A stretch of 64,000 nucleotides of DNA from Bacteroides sp. M10 (GCF_014334015.1 NZ_CP060488.1:5662501-5726500); one strand, 5' to 3'; shown: positions 44,362 to 53,277, numbered from the stretch's first letter. Made by a program: numbers and translations. The notes: generated by a model not told the origin, from the letters alone.

Positions 44362-45852
44362 ATGGACTATCAGAACACTTTAAAGTACTTATATGAGAGT
44401 GCGCCAATGTTTCAACAAATAGGAGGCAAAGCATATAAGCCAGGTTTAGAGACCACACACAAATTGGACGAACATTTTGGGCATCCTCATCAACAATTCA
44501 AGACGATACATATCGCCGGAACCAATGGAAAAGGATCCTGTTCACATACCATCGCAGCCGTATTGCAGTGCGCCGGTTACCGGGTAGGACTATTCACCTC
44601 CCCTCATTTAATCGACTTCCGCGAACGTATCCGTATCAACGGTGAGATGATACCGGAAGAGTATGTAGTCAATTTCGTAGAAGAGCATCGCTCTTTCTTC
44701 GAGCCGCTGCACCCTTCATTCTTCGAACTGACCACCGCTATGGCATTCCGTTATTTTGCCGACCAAAAAGTAGATGTAGCAGTTATCGAAGTAGGCATGG
44801 GCGGAAGATTGGACTGTACGAATATCATCCATCCGGATTTGTGCGTTATCACCAACATAGGCCTCGACCACACCCAATATCTGGGTGACACGCTGACGAA
44901 GATTGCCAAAGAGAAAGCCGGAATTATCAAAGAAGGAGTTCCGGTCGTTATCGGCAGAGCCCAAGGGGCAGTGAAACGTGTATTTACCATGAAAGCTAAA
45001 GAAAAGAATGCGCCCATCGAATATGCCCGTGAAAATGCCCGGTACTGGGACATGGAAATAGTTCCTTATTCGAAATTGCAAGAAATAAGACCGATGATGG
45101 ACAACACAATTCAGAGCATGCACGAAATGATCGAAGCAATGGACGAACAATCAGAAGAAGAGGCAAACCAGATGCGGCAAGCATTACTCATGTTAGACCT
45201 GTCAGACAGTCTACGTACGCTAGACCAGATACTCGACAAAAGAAAAGATGCTATCAAAATCCACAATGAGATGTTTCCTTTCGGACTTTTCACAGAGTTG
45301 AGCGGAGCTTACCAATTCGAAAATATGTCCACCATCCTAAAAGCCCTTGCGACACTGACCCGTCTGAACTACAACATCAGATCCCAAGACTATCGCGCAG
45401 GTCTTGCAAACGTATGTCAGCTCACCGGTCTGATGGGACGTTGGCAGAAAGTACACAGCTATCCGGATATTATCTGTGACACGGGACATAATGTTGATGG
45501 AATCGAATATATCCATGTACAGCTCAATGCCATTCACAAAACCTTCGGTCAGGAGATCCATTTTGTATTCGGCATGGTCAATGACAAAGACATCCGAGGG
45601 GTTCTGCGAGCATTGCCGAAATATGCCACCTATTATTTTACCAAAGCAAGCGTTAAACGCGCGCTTCCGGAAAATGAACTACTGGCATTGGCAGAAGAAG
45701 CCGGATTGAAAGGTACCACCTACCCCACTGTTGTAGAAGCTGTACAGGCGGCAAAAAAGAACTGCCCCCCAAAAGATCTGATCTTTGTAGGAGGCAGCAG
45801 TTTCATTGTCGCAGATTTGTTAGCGAACCGCGATACACTCAATCTCTACTAA
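44362..45852 (+). CDS. folC: Folylpolyglutamate synthase / dihydrofolate synthase
   Basis: A 496-residue Mur-ligase family enzyme. The P-loop is HIAGTNGKGSCSHTIAAVL (~49-67), followed by the omega-loop region LFTSPHLIDFRERIRING (~77-94), IEVGMGGRLDCTN (~141-153) and the C-terminal domain with DTGHNVDG (~373). It adds glutamate to dihydropteroate and folates. An acidic insertion (~248-290, MIEAMDEQSEEEANQMRQ) between the central and C-terminal domains makes it ~70 residues longer than E. coli FolC. The leader holds a small hairpin GGGCAAT/ATTGCCC (44324-44341). Its last 33 bp overlap the 3' end of the convergent ridA. Confidence 0.94.
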   Translation: MDYQNTLKYLYESAPMFQQIGGKAYKPGLETTHKLDEHFGHPHQQFKTIHIAGTNGKGSCSHTIAAVLQCAGYRVGLFTSPHLIDFRERIRINGEMIPEEYVVNFVEEHRSFFEPLHPSFFELTTAMAFRYFADQKVDVAVIEVGMGGRLDCTNIIHPDLCVITNIGLDHTQYLGDTLTKIAKEKAGIIKEGVPVVIGRAQGAVKRVFTMKAKEKNAPIEYARENARYWDMEIVPYSKLQEIRPMMDNTIQSMHEMIEAMDEQSEEEANQMRQALLMLDLSDSLRTLDQILDKRKDAIKIHNEMFPFGLFTELSGAYQFENMSTILKALATLTRLNYNIRSQDYRAGLANVCQLTGLMGRWQKVHSYPDIICDTGHNVDGIEYIHVQLNAIHKTFGQEIHFVFGMVNDKDIRGVLRALPKYATYYFTKASVKRALPENELLALAEEAGLKGTTYPTVVEAVQAAKKNCPPKDLIFVGGSSFIVADLLANRDTLNLY

Positions 45853-46194
45853 CGCATCCTTTGGCAGAGCTTTTACGGCAACCGCCGAACGTGCCGGAAA
45901 GGCTCCGTCAAAATACGTGGCATACACACCGTTCATCCCCGCAAACAAGGACATATCCTGAAGAAATACAGTGGTTTTGACAATGTTTCCCATTGTCAAT
46001 CCTGCTTCTTCAAGAATGTGTTTGATATTCTCCAACGACTGGCGTGCCTGCCCTTCTATGCCTTCCGCCATCTGTCCCGTAGCGGCATCAATAGGCAACT
46101 GACCGGACACAAATACCATACCATTGGCTTCTATCGCCTGACTATAAGGGCCGATAGCCCCCGGAGCTTTCTCACTGCAAATTACTTTTTTCAT
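45820..46194 (-). CDS. ridA: RidA-family enamine/imine deaminase
   Basis: A 124-residue RidA (YjgF/YER057c/UK114) protein that hydrolyses reactive enamines and imines from PLP enzymes. The start at 46194 (MKKVICSEKAPGAIGPYSQAI) is the family start; the frame opens 11 codons further upstream. Motifs are APGAIGPYSQAI (~10-21), VFVSGQLPID (~29), the substrate Arg in FPARSAVAVKALPKDALVEIECIA. Its coding end overlaps the end of folC on the other strand by 33 bp. It diverges from the TIR-SUMF1 gene. Confidence 0.96.
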   Translation of the reverse strand: MKKVICSEKAPGAIGPYSQAIEANGMVFVSGQLPIDAATGQMAEGIEGQARQSLENIKHILEEAGLTMGNIVKTTVFLQDMSLFAGMNGVYATYFDGAFPARSAVAVKALPKDALVEIECIAVR

Positions 46195-46224
46195 ATATAT
46201 TTCTTTTTTCTGTTTACCGAATTT

Positions 46225-46232
46225 CAAAGATA
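46225..46232 (-). promoter_or_regulatory. -7 box of ridA
   Basis: The minus strand reads TATCTTTG, an exact TAnnTTTG element 30 bp before the ridA ATG. A TTTG lies 24 bp further upstream, slightly beyond ideal spacing. On the opposite strand, TATCTTAG (46276-46283) is a one-mismatch -7 candidate for the TIR-SUMF1 operon, only 6 bp before its ATG. Confidence 0.58.
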
Positions 46233-46289
46233 AAAATAAATTTCGAGTAAGATTGACAAATCTGTTTCTTTTTATTATCTTAGCAGCTG

Positions 46290-47906
46290 ATGAGCAAGCA
46301 TAATTACGACATATTCATAAGTTACCGTAAAAGAAGTTCGGGCGACAAGCCTGAAATGCTACAACTGATGCTGGAAGAATCCGGATTCCGCAAAAGGGTG
46401 AGCTTTGATAAAGACAATTTAAACGGTCGGTTTGATGTTGAGTTGATTCGTCGCATTGATGAGTGCAAAGACTTTATTATGTTTATGGTGCCGGAGACGT
46501 TTACAACGATCCGCCCGCTCAATGAAGAAGCGGTCGAGACAGTCGAAAAAGCAACATGGGACATGGAAGAAGTGGCTTTTTACGAACGGATGGCGTCCTT
46601 GACCTATGAAGAGTTTGAAACAGAAATTAAGCAGATCAGCCGTACCGGAGAAATCGATTTTGTCCGGATAGAATTAGGCCGTGCGTTACACCGCCGGAAT
46701 AGAACCCCCAAACAGATAAATATCATTCCGATTGCTCCGCAGGAAAGTGAAAGCTATGATTTTGCCACCCTGCAACTACCACCGGACATTAGCGGATTAA
46801 AAGACTTTCAAGCTGTATTTTACAGTAACTCACGAGTAGCCCGATTCAAAGATATAAAGGGTGACCTCCTGAAACAAATGTTGTCAAAACCTTCTTATGT
46901 ATCTGCTAAATGGCTTGTGATGACTTTCATTGCTCTATTATTAATAGTAGCAGGAAGCAAAACTTATACTTCCATCCAAAGAACGGCAGAACAAAAATTG
47001 GAATTCAAGGATTGTCGCACTTATGACGATTACAGTAGTTTCATAAAGAAACACCCGGACAGTTCTTTGAAATCTACGTGCGACTCCATCCTGCATGAAT
47101 TCAATGCACTCCGGAATGACGGACGCGCCTCCGTAAACAACACCGGAAACAGGGATATAAAAGACAGAGAGAAAGAATGGGTAGACGTAAAATGGAATCC
47201 CACAATCACACTGCCCCAGCTCCGCTCCCTGGTGGACATGATGAATAATATGCTGCTGATTCCGGCCAAAAACAAAGAATTCATCATGGGGAAAACTATG
47301 GGAAAAGGATATGACTCACCGCAGCACACTGTTGTATTAAGTTCCGATTATTATATGTGTAAATACGAAGTAACACGTTCGTTGTGGTATGCCATTATGA
47401 ATGACTCCATTGTTACGGAAGAAGGCATGCTGCCTATGACACATATAACGTGGAATGATGCAGAGACCTTCACCAAGAAACTGAACAAGCTCACCGGTTT
47501 ATCTTTTTCCCTCCCTACAGAGGCGCAATGGGAATATGCAGCCGCCGGAGGCGAAAGCTATCCTTATGCCGGTTCAGACAACATTCGTGATGTAGCCTAC
47601 TATGCCTCCAATGCCAATGAACGCCTGCATCCCGTTGGCGAGAAACGCGAAAACGGATTCGATTTATACGACATGTCAGGCAACGCCGCCGAATGGTGTA
47701 CAGACTGGATGAGCCGGTATGAAAATACACGGGTCACAGATCCCCAAGGTCCGGCAGAGAATCCCGGACACCATAAAAAGATAGTGAGAGGAGGCAGCTA
47801 CCTGGCCAACGAACGTGATATGGACATTCGCCATCGTAGCGTACAGACTTACGATACATCAGAACCACATATCGGATTTCGTGTGGTACTTAATCCTATT
47901 CAATAA
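46290..47906 (+). CDS. TIR domain-transmembrane-SUMF1 (FGE-like) protein
   Basis: A 538-residue protein with an unusual three-part layout. A TIR domain (~1-200) opens NYDIFISYRKRSSGDK, has VSFDKDNLNGRF (BB-loop region), ECKDFIMFMVPETF, and Glu128 in DFVRIELGRAL at the place of the NADase glutamate; ~50 extra residues sit before that helix. A single transmembrane helix follows (~207-224, WLVMTFIALLLIVAG). After a charged linker, a SUMF1/FGE-sulfatase fold spans ~305-538 (MLLIPAKNKEFIMG, YYMCKYEVTRSLWYAIM, LPTEAQWEYAAAGG, RGGSY, HIGFRVV). The FGE catalytic cysteines are absent (RGGSYLANERDM where active enzymes have Cys), so this part probably binds a ligand as a C-type-lectin-like fold. The topology predicts TIR inside and SUMF1 outside. 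It is the first gene of a trio with an exported protein and a CHAT protease. Confidence 0.9.
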   Translation: MSKHNYDIFISYRKRSSGDKPEMLQLMLEESGFRKRVSFDKDNLNGRFDVELIRRIDECKDFIMFMVPETFTTIRPLNEEAVETVEKATWDMEEVAFYERMASLTYEEFETEIKQISRTGEIDFVRIELGRALHRRNRTPKQINIIPIAPQESESYDFATLQLPPDISGLKDFQAVFYSNSRVARFKDIKGDLLKQMLSKPSYVSAKWLVMTFIALLLIVAGSKTYTSIQRTAEQKLEFKDCRTYDDYSSFIKKHPDSSLKSTCDSILHEFNALRNDGRASVNNTGNRDIKDREKEWVDVKWNPTITLPQLRSLVDMMNNMLLIPAKNKEFIMGKTMGKGYDSPQHTVVLSSDYYMCKYEVTRSLWYAIMNDSIVTEEGMLPMTHITWNDAETFTKKLNKLTGLSFSLPTEAQWEYAAAGGESYPYAGSDNIRDVAYYASNANERLHPVGEKRENGFDLYDMSGNAAEWCTDWMSRYENTRVTDPQGPAENPGHHKKIVRGGSYLANERDMDIRHRSVQTYDTSEPHIGFRVVLNPIQ

Positions 47907-47927
47907 CACTATGAATGCAAAATAAAA

Positions 47928-48596
47928 ATGAGCAGGAAAACTATTTTCAGAGTATTCATCCTCCTGTTTTTTTTCATCGGAGGGCAAATGAGTGTCAATG
48001 CACAGACAACGACACCCTTTGAAACGGTGTTCGACGCCTGTAAGAAAGCATGTGAAGCATTGGACGGCGGCTTTGCCAGTGGCGAACAACTGCTGGCAGT
48101 AAGCAAAACGCTGCGTGATGCAGCCCCTATCCCATTAACCGTCAAACAAACCCAGGGCGATGTTTTGAGCCTGAAAGGACATCTGGTATTTGACTACGAA
48201 TTCATTCAAGCCTGCGTTGATAATGAAACAATCTATGAAATTGCGGACAAGTATGCAGCAGAAGCGAGGATGAGAGGTGATAAGGACTCCGCCAACAAAG
48301 TAAGATTAGATACCAAAATGGTGGCTGCCGGTCAGACCTGTACTTTCGAGATTCCGAGCTGTTCGGGAACCTCGCAGATAGGCTGCGTGGCAGAGGTGAA
48401 TCGCTCTTTCAGTTGGAAAATAAAGACAATCGGTTATCAATCGAAAAGTGAACGGGAATACAAATGTAATGACAGTGTCCGGAAAGGTCTTCCTTTCCGT
48501 AAAGAAAAGGTTAGCTCGGACGAACGGTATAAAATCATCGTCTCGATCACCAATAAAAGCAAGAGAGACGGGAGCTTTGCCTTGATCTTATTTTAA
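47928..48596 (+). CDS. Exported protein of unknown function between TIR-SUMF1 and CHAT genes
   Basis: A 222-residue protein with a signal peptide (~1-25, IFRVFILLFFFIGGQMSVNA) and no domain I recognise. The mature part has a helical first half (FETVFDACKKACEALDGGFASGEQLLAVSKTLRDAAPI) and a beta-rich second half with five cysteines. Three cluster in TCTFEIPSCSGTSQIGCVAEV and one is in EYKCNDSVRKG, so disulfides are possible. The end (YKIIVSITNKSKRDGSFALILF) resembles a final beta-sandwich strand. It lies 21 bp after the TIR gene and 20 bp before the CHAT gene, so it belongs to the same operon. It could be a substrate or partner of the CHAT protease; that is inference from position only. Confidence 0.83.
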   Translation: MSRKTIFRVFILLFFFIGGQMSVNAQTTTPFETVFDACKKACEALDGGFASGEQLLAVSKTLRDAAPIPLTVKQTQGDVLSLKGHLVFDYEFIQACVDNETIYEIADKYAAEARMRGDKDSANKVRLDTKMVAAGQTCTFEIPSCSGTSQIGCVAEVNRSFSWKIKTIGYQSKSEREYKCNDSVRKGLPFRKEKVSSDERYKIIVSITNKSKRDGSFALILF

Positions 48597-48616
48597 TCCA
48601 CTAAAATCTCTATTAT

Positions 48617-51600
48617 ATGCGACAATTCATTCTATCTCTATTAGCCTGTCTATGTCTGACAGCCTACTCACAGACTGCAAGCCAAGCCGACCTACTGGTT
48701 GAAGAAGCTCAAAAACTAGAAAGTAAACAAGATTACCCAACCGCCATTACCAAACTGAAACAAGCGGACGAATTATATGTCAAAACGGGAAAGACACAGA
48801 GTGCGGAACGTGCTACCTGCCTGCACATTCTCGGCCGCTGTTATCTGAATCTGGAACGTCCCGAAGGACTAACCTATACACAAATGGCAGCAGATATGCG
48901 CAAGACCATACTGGGCGAAACAAATATCAAATATATTTCCTCCCTGAACAACACAGGACTCTACTACCTGACTGTTGCAAAAGACTATCCTAAAGCAGCA
49001 GAAATTCACAGCAAGACATGGGAATTGTGCAGTCGCATTCAACCCCGTCCCGAACAGGCATTCATGTTTCATATCAATCTCGCCCGCTGCTACATAGCTT
49101 TAGGAGAAATGGACAAAGCAAGTGCCATTGTAGAAGAGGAAATAGCCATCAGTAAAAAGATGTATGGCGAAAAGTCCCTTTCAGTAGCCCGTCAACTCCA
49201 GCAGATAGGTTCGTTGTACTACCTGTCGGAACGTAAAGACGTAGGGGTAACTTATTATGAGCAGGCCTTCAACATCTTTCCTGACGATTCAAAAGAATAC
49301 GAGCAACTTCTCGATTGGATATCGTCCATCTACCTGGAGCTGAACAATCAGCCGAAAGTATTGGAATACATGAAATTGGCAGAATCTCACAATAAAAAAG
49401 AATTGGAGAAGCCTTGCGACGAGCCCGTTTGCCTGACCGAGCGTGCACAGTATTTTGCCAGTATAGGTGACAACGACAAGGCAAGGGCACATTTTCTGGA
49501 GGCTTTAAAGAAATGCGATGTGAATACCCATAAGGAGATCGTTTTTAAAGTACGCCACAACTATGCGCAATTTCTCTCCGGAATACAAGATCACGCATCT
49601 GCCGGCGAATACTACGAACTGGCAGCAGACATCCTCCGCAGCAATCCTGCCGAACAGGCTAAATTTGCATTGGAATCTTATCTGGGCGGACTCAATTATA
49701 GCATTGCTGCCAAGTATGAGGCCTCCAATCGTATGCTCAATCAGGCACTGTCGGTTTATGCACAGATGTTGCCGGACAGACTGGACAAATATGTAGACGC
49801 CTCCATTGCATTGTGCCGTAACTACGGATTCACCAAGGAATATGGAAAAGCCCTCGAAATACTTGCAAAAGCCGAAAAACAGCTTCCGACGGGTGATAAG
49901 TCAGATAAGATGGGGGAAATCCTCCGTTCCAGAGGCAGTATCTTATACCGACAGAAACAATATGCAGAAGCAGCAGCAAACTACCAACAAGCTGCAGACA
50001 TTTACAAAGTTCTTCCCGGCAGTGATGTAAAATATCAGGATGCACTTAGCAGTCTGAATCGTTGCCACACCATGATGGGCAATGAGACAGCAGCCAGGCA
50101 GACAGAACAGGATGCCGAACGTCAACGAATGGCGGTTTTAAACAGATTATTGAAAGAGAATCTTGAACAACTGGATGCTTATCGCCTGCAATGGGGAGAA
50201 GACGGGTTGATGTATGTCTCCGCATTAGGGACTATCGCTGACATCTACTATACCCAAGGAGAGACCGACAAGGCATTAGCCTATATGGAACCTTTCCTCT
50301 CCGGTGAAACAACCGCACTGCGTAATCTTTTCCGTCTCTCGAAAGCCGATGAACGCCTGGCATTCTGGAAGGATATCCGTTCCTCACTGGACAGTATTCC
50401 TCTCCGTGCAGCTAATATCACCGCAACAGGTACACTTGAACAAAAACAACGTTTTGCCCGGTTAGGTTACGATGCATTATTGTTTTCGAAAGGTATTATG
50501 CTCAATTCGTCTATTGAACTGGAGTCTCTGATCCGCGCTTCGGGAGATAAATCCCTGCTCGACCAATACAACAAGGCTACCCTCATGGCGGAACAAATTT
50601 TATCCATGCAAAGTGAACTCCCGAATGCAGCCAATCAGACGGAAGCACGGAAAAATATTATCCGCCAGAAAGAGGAGTATGAACAGTTGCAACTGGACTT
50701 GATGCGAAAATCTACTGATTTCGGCGACTATACCCGTTATCTTTCCGTCAAATGGCAAGACGTACAAAAGCATCTGCATGGAAACTCCATCGCCATAGAA
50801 TTTGCTCTCATAGACGATGAATTACTAGCTCCGGACAAACACCTGGCCGCTTTCGTACTTCGTCCGGGCGACGTATCTCCCACCGCAATCAAGTTAATGA
50901 ATCAGGAACTGCTATCGAAAGAAATGCAATCGCCTACGGCTTTTACCGCAACCGAAAACAGGGCACATTTCTGGAAAGCGCTGGATGAATATATCAGCAA
51001 AGCGGACACTATTTATTTTTCACCAGACGGGATACTTCATCAGCTACCCGTAGAATATCTTCCGTATGGAGCGGGTAACCTACCGTTAGCATTCCAGAAA
51101 GCCGTCTATCGTTTATCGTCAACAAAAGAAATTGCACTCGATAGAGCTTCGCTGAACTACTCATCAGCCGCACTTTTCGGAGGATTAGACTACGAAATGG
51201 CTTCAACCAAAGTTCGCAATATTGTTTCTACAGATCATAACTCCGGGAAATTCCGTAACGGACAGAATGGGTATCATGAGTTACCATATACGCTCAATGA
51301 AGTAAATAACGTAAATTCCCTGTTGAAAGAAAAGAAGATTAAAACCAATCTATTCGTAGGTGAAAACGGAACGGAAAAGCAGTTCCGGGCACTCGACGGC
51401 AAAGCTGTTTCGTTGATTCACATAGCTACTCACGGAGACTATAAAGAATTGAAGCAACGTGAAGCCGATGATGCGATGAAGCATTGCTTCCTGATTATGT
51501 CCGGCGCCAATGCCACGGAAGAGAATAACGACGGACTGCTCCGTGCAGATGAAATCAGTACACTAAACCTCCGCGGTTGTCGTATGGTTGTTCTTTCTGC

Positions 51601-51898
51601 CTGCAACACCGGTCAAGGTACTCTTGGTGCGGATGGTCTTTTCGGTCTTCAACGAGGCTTCAAGAATGCAGGAGTACAAACCATCCTCATGACACTTTCA
51701 GCTGTTGACGACCAGGCCTCCATGCTTCTCATGACTAAATTCTATGAGAACATCATTTCAGGGTTATCCGAACGACAGGCCCTTATCAAAGCGCAACAGT
51801 ACCTTCGTGAGAACGGATATGCAGACAGTAAATATTGGGCACCATTTATCTTGTTGGATGCAGGCAGATCGCCTATTCCTCATCCTTCGAGATCTTAA
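48617..51898 (+). CDS. Exported TPR-CHAT caspase-like protease
   Basis: A 1093-residue protein: signal peptide (MRQFILSLLACLCLTAYS), tetratricopeptide repeats from ~20 to ~560 (for example YAEAAANYQQAADIYKVLPG, KARAHFLEALKKC), a helical connector (~600-750), then a CHAT domain (~790-1085). The clan CD dyad is visible: His939 in LIHIATHGDYKE and Cys996 in VVLSACNTGQGTLGADGLFGLQRGF. The GLQRGF and AVDDQASMLLMTKFYENI segments are typical of CHAT. Related CHAT proteases act in toxin-antitoxin, gasdermin-linked and CRISPR-linked defence, generally in the cytoplasm. The signal peptide here is therefore notable. It ends the plus-strand trio, and its last 26 bp overlap the RyR gene on the other strand. 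Confidence 0.93.
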   Translation: MRQFILSLLACLCLTAYSQTASQADLLVEEAQKLESKQDYPTAITKLKQADELYVKTGKTQSAERATCLHILGRCYLNLERPEGLTYTQMAADMRKTILGETNIKYISSLNNTGLYYLTVAKDYPKAAEIHSKTWELCSRIQPRPEQAFMFHINLARCYIALGEMDKASAIVEEEIAISKKMYGEKSLSVARQLQQIGSLYYLSERKDVGVTYYEQAFNIFPDDSKEYEQLLDWISSIYLELNNQPKVLEYMKLAESHNKKELEKPCDEPVCLTERAQYFASIGDNDKARAHFLEALKKCDVNTHKEIVFKVRHNYAQFLSGIQDHASAGEYYELAADILRSNPAEQAKFALESYLGGLNYSIAAKYEASNRMLNQALSVYAQMLPDRLDKYVDASIALCRNYGFTKEYGKALEILAKAEKQLPTGDKSDKMGEILRSRGSILYRQKQYAEAAANYQQAADIYKVLPGSDVKYQDALSSLNRCHTMMGNETAARQTEQDAERQRMAVLNRLLKENLEQLDAYRLQWGEDGLMYVSALGTIADIYYTQGETDKALAYMEPFLSGETTALRNLFRLSKADERLAFWKDIRSSLDSIPLRAANITATGTLEQKQRFARLGYDALLFSKGIMLNSSIELESLIRASGDKSLLDQYNKATLMAEQILSMQSELPNAANQTEARKNIIRQKEEYEQLQLDLMRKSTDFGDYTRYLSVKWQDVQKHLHGNSIAIEFALIDDELLAPDKHLAAFVLRPGDVSPTAIKLMNQELLSKEMQSPTAFTATENRAHFWKALDEYISKADTIYFSPDGILHQLPVEYLPYGAGNLPLAFQKAVYRLSSTKEIALDRASLNYSSAALFGGLDYEMASTKVRNIVSTDHNSGKFRNGQNGYHELPYTLNEVNNVNSLLKEKKIKTNLFVGENGTEKQFRALDGKAVSLIHIATHGDYKELKQREADDAMKHCFLIMSGANATEENNDGLLRADEISTLNLRGCRMVVLSACNTGQGTLGADGLFGLQRGFKNAGVQTILMTLSAVDDQASMLLMTKFYENIISGLSERQALIKAQQYLRENGYADSKYWAPFILLDAGRSPIPHPSRS

Positions 51899-52178
51899 AC
51901 CCTAGTTTCATAATCAGTTTCAAGGTTTCCACCGAAGAATTTCTGTCGTACACCTTTTCTTCTTCAGGTAATTCTTCATACGGAACCAGACACGGATGCT
52001 GCTTCAACACATCATCCCGCTTTTTTCCATACGTCCAACCTTGTTCTATTCTGGTTTTCGACCAGACTTCATGAACATTCTTAGCCATCTCTTCTACCAG
52101 GTATTCCAACTCCTTCGGGAGTTGGATATGTCCTGTATCCACCGGATTGGGAATATACTCTTTCATTTTATGATTCAT
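51873..52178 (-). CDS. Stand-alone RyR-domain protein
   Basis: A 101-residue protein that is essentially one RyR domain (PF02026), the repeat first seen in ryanodine receptors. The family signature is nearly complete: MAKNVHEVWSKTRIEQGWTYG at ~34-54, RDDVLKQHPCLVPYEELPEEE at ~57-77, KVYDRNSSVETLKLIMKLGF at ~78-97. Bacterial RyR domains have been proposed to sense nucleotide-derived ligands; no biochemistry supports this for this protein. It lies 10 bp after the C39-like/RyR gene, which carries a second RyR domain, and it converges on the CHAT gene with a 26-bp overlap. Confidence 0.92.
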   Translation of the reverse strand: MNHKMKEYIPNPVDTGHIQLPKELEYLVEEMAKNVHEVWSKTRIEQGWTYGKKRDDVLKQHPCLVPYEELPEEEKVYDRNSSVETLKLIMKLGFKISKDEE

Positions 52179-52188
52179 TATTTATATA

Positions 52189-53277
52189 TTAGCGGAACAA
52201 TTTCCAATCTATCTTTTTACCACAATGACTGCAATAAATTTGGTCCATAAAAATAGATGCACCACATTCACAGACTTTGGCATCGCCTTCATTCTTCAAT
52301 TTTCTCATCAGCTCATTATGAAGAGCCGTATCGCCCCGTTTGATAATACTATACCCCAGCTTTTTCATTAGTTTGATCGTATCAAATGCCATACGTCGAT
52401 CATATTCTTTTTCCGAATAAGGAAGCATGGAATAAGGCACCATGTCCGGAGTCTCTTTCTTCTCGTCATCCCTCTGCGGTCCATAAGTCCATCCCTCTTC
52501 CTGGCGCTGGTCGGCCCAGACTTCGTGCGCATTTTCAGCAATGGCTTCACGCAATTCAATCAAATCAGTGCTCAATTCAACATCTTCCAGATCAATGGGA
52601 CGCGGATTATAATCCAGATCAGGCACTTTCACCCTCGCCAAATATGCTTTCGCATCATTCCATGCCGCAATAAAGTGATCCTTGGGATAGGCCGTACTTT
52701 CCTCTCCCGCTGCAGGATCATAAAGCGTCACTTCCTCTTCATTTACGTCAAGCACTACTGCTGCATGATAAGCAATTTCCTCCTCGCTATTTCCCGGCAA
52801 CCGGCAACTGTTTACCACAACAATCGCATCATGTCCGGCCTTGAGGGCACGTATGACACTGTCAATACTGGAACCATAACTGCGCATCACAATCAATCCG
52901 CGTCGTTCGAGCAGGCGACCTACACTATGCAAAGGAGTTCCCCTCTCCCTCAACCAACTATTATTCCTGGCCTCCTCCGAGAGTTCGTCCGAATTATATT
53001 CAATCTTTCTACGTTTCAAAATAAACTGCTCACACTGGAAATCACAAAGATTACCTTCCGAGTTGGCTGCCATCTGCGCCATTGGCAGGAAGTCCGTTTC
53101 TTCATCATCAGCTCCCATCATGGCATCCAACTGTTGGGACAAGATAAATTCCTCTTGCAAACTTTCATCAGTCGCCAGATATTCAAGTACCAAAGCTGTT
53201 TCTTCAGCATTCGTCTTACCTTCTTCAAAAGCAGCCAACAATTCTTCGGTTATCATATTTTTATCTTTTGTTTTCAT
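52189..53277 (-). CDS. C39-like peptidase fold-RyR-zinc ribbon protein
   Basis: A 362-residue cytoplasmic protein with four parts. The N-terminal helix bundle (~1-55, LLAAFEEGKTNAEETALVLEYL) resembles the sigma-binding end of anti-sigma factors. A papain-like C39-type domain (~70-215) has Cys in CDFQCEQFILKRR, His in AYHAAVVLDV and Asp in VTLYDPAAGEES. A RyR domain follows at ~245-310 (AENAHEVWADQRQEEGWTYG, MVPYSMLPYSEKEYDRRMAF). A C-terminal zinc ribbon has CXC / CXXC pairs (CECGASIF, YCSHCGKK). The start is uncertain: 53277 overlaps the sigma gene by 17 bp, while 53256 lies just past the sigma stop; the frame opens at 53292. Position after a sigma gene and the first helix suggest it holds that sigma factor. 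Proteolytic activity is unproven. Confidence 0.85.
   Translation of the reverse strand: MKTKDKNMITEELLAAFEEGKTNAEETALVLEYLATDESLQEEFILSQQLDAMMGADDEETDFLPMAQMAANSEGNLCDFQCEQFILKRRKIEYNSDELSEEARNNSWLRERGTPLHSVGRLLERRGLIVMRSYGSSIDSVIRALKAGHDAIVVVNSCRLPGNSEEEIAYHAAVVLDVNEEEVTLYDPAAGEESTAYPKDHFIAAWNDAKAYLARVKVPDLDYNPRPIDLEDVELSTDLIELREAIAENAHEVWADQRQEEGWTYGPQRDDEKKETPDMVPYSMLPYSEKEYDRRMAFDTIKLMKKLGYSIIKRGDTALHNELMRKLKNEGDAKVCECGASIFMDQIYCSHCGKKIDWKLFR

Noticed and set aside
46290..51898. Thoeris, CBASS or CRISPR-linked CHAT (gRAMP) system
   Set aside because: TIR and CHAT are present, but there is no ThsA/SLOG, no cyclic-nucleotide synthase and no type III CRISPR gene, so known system names do not fit.
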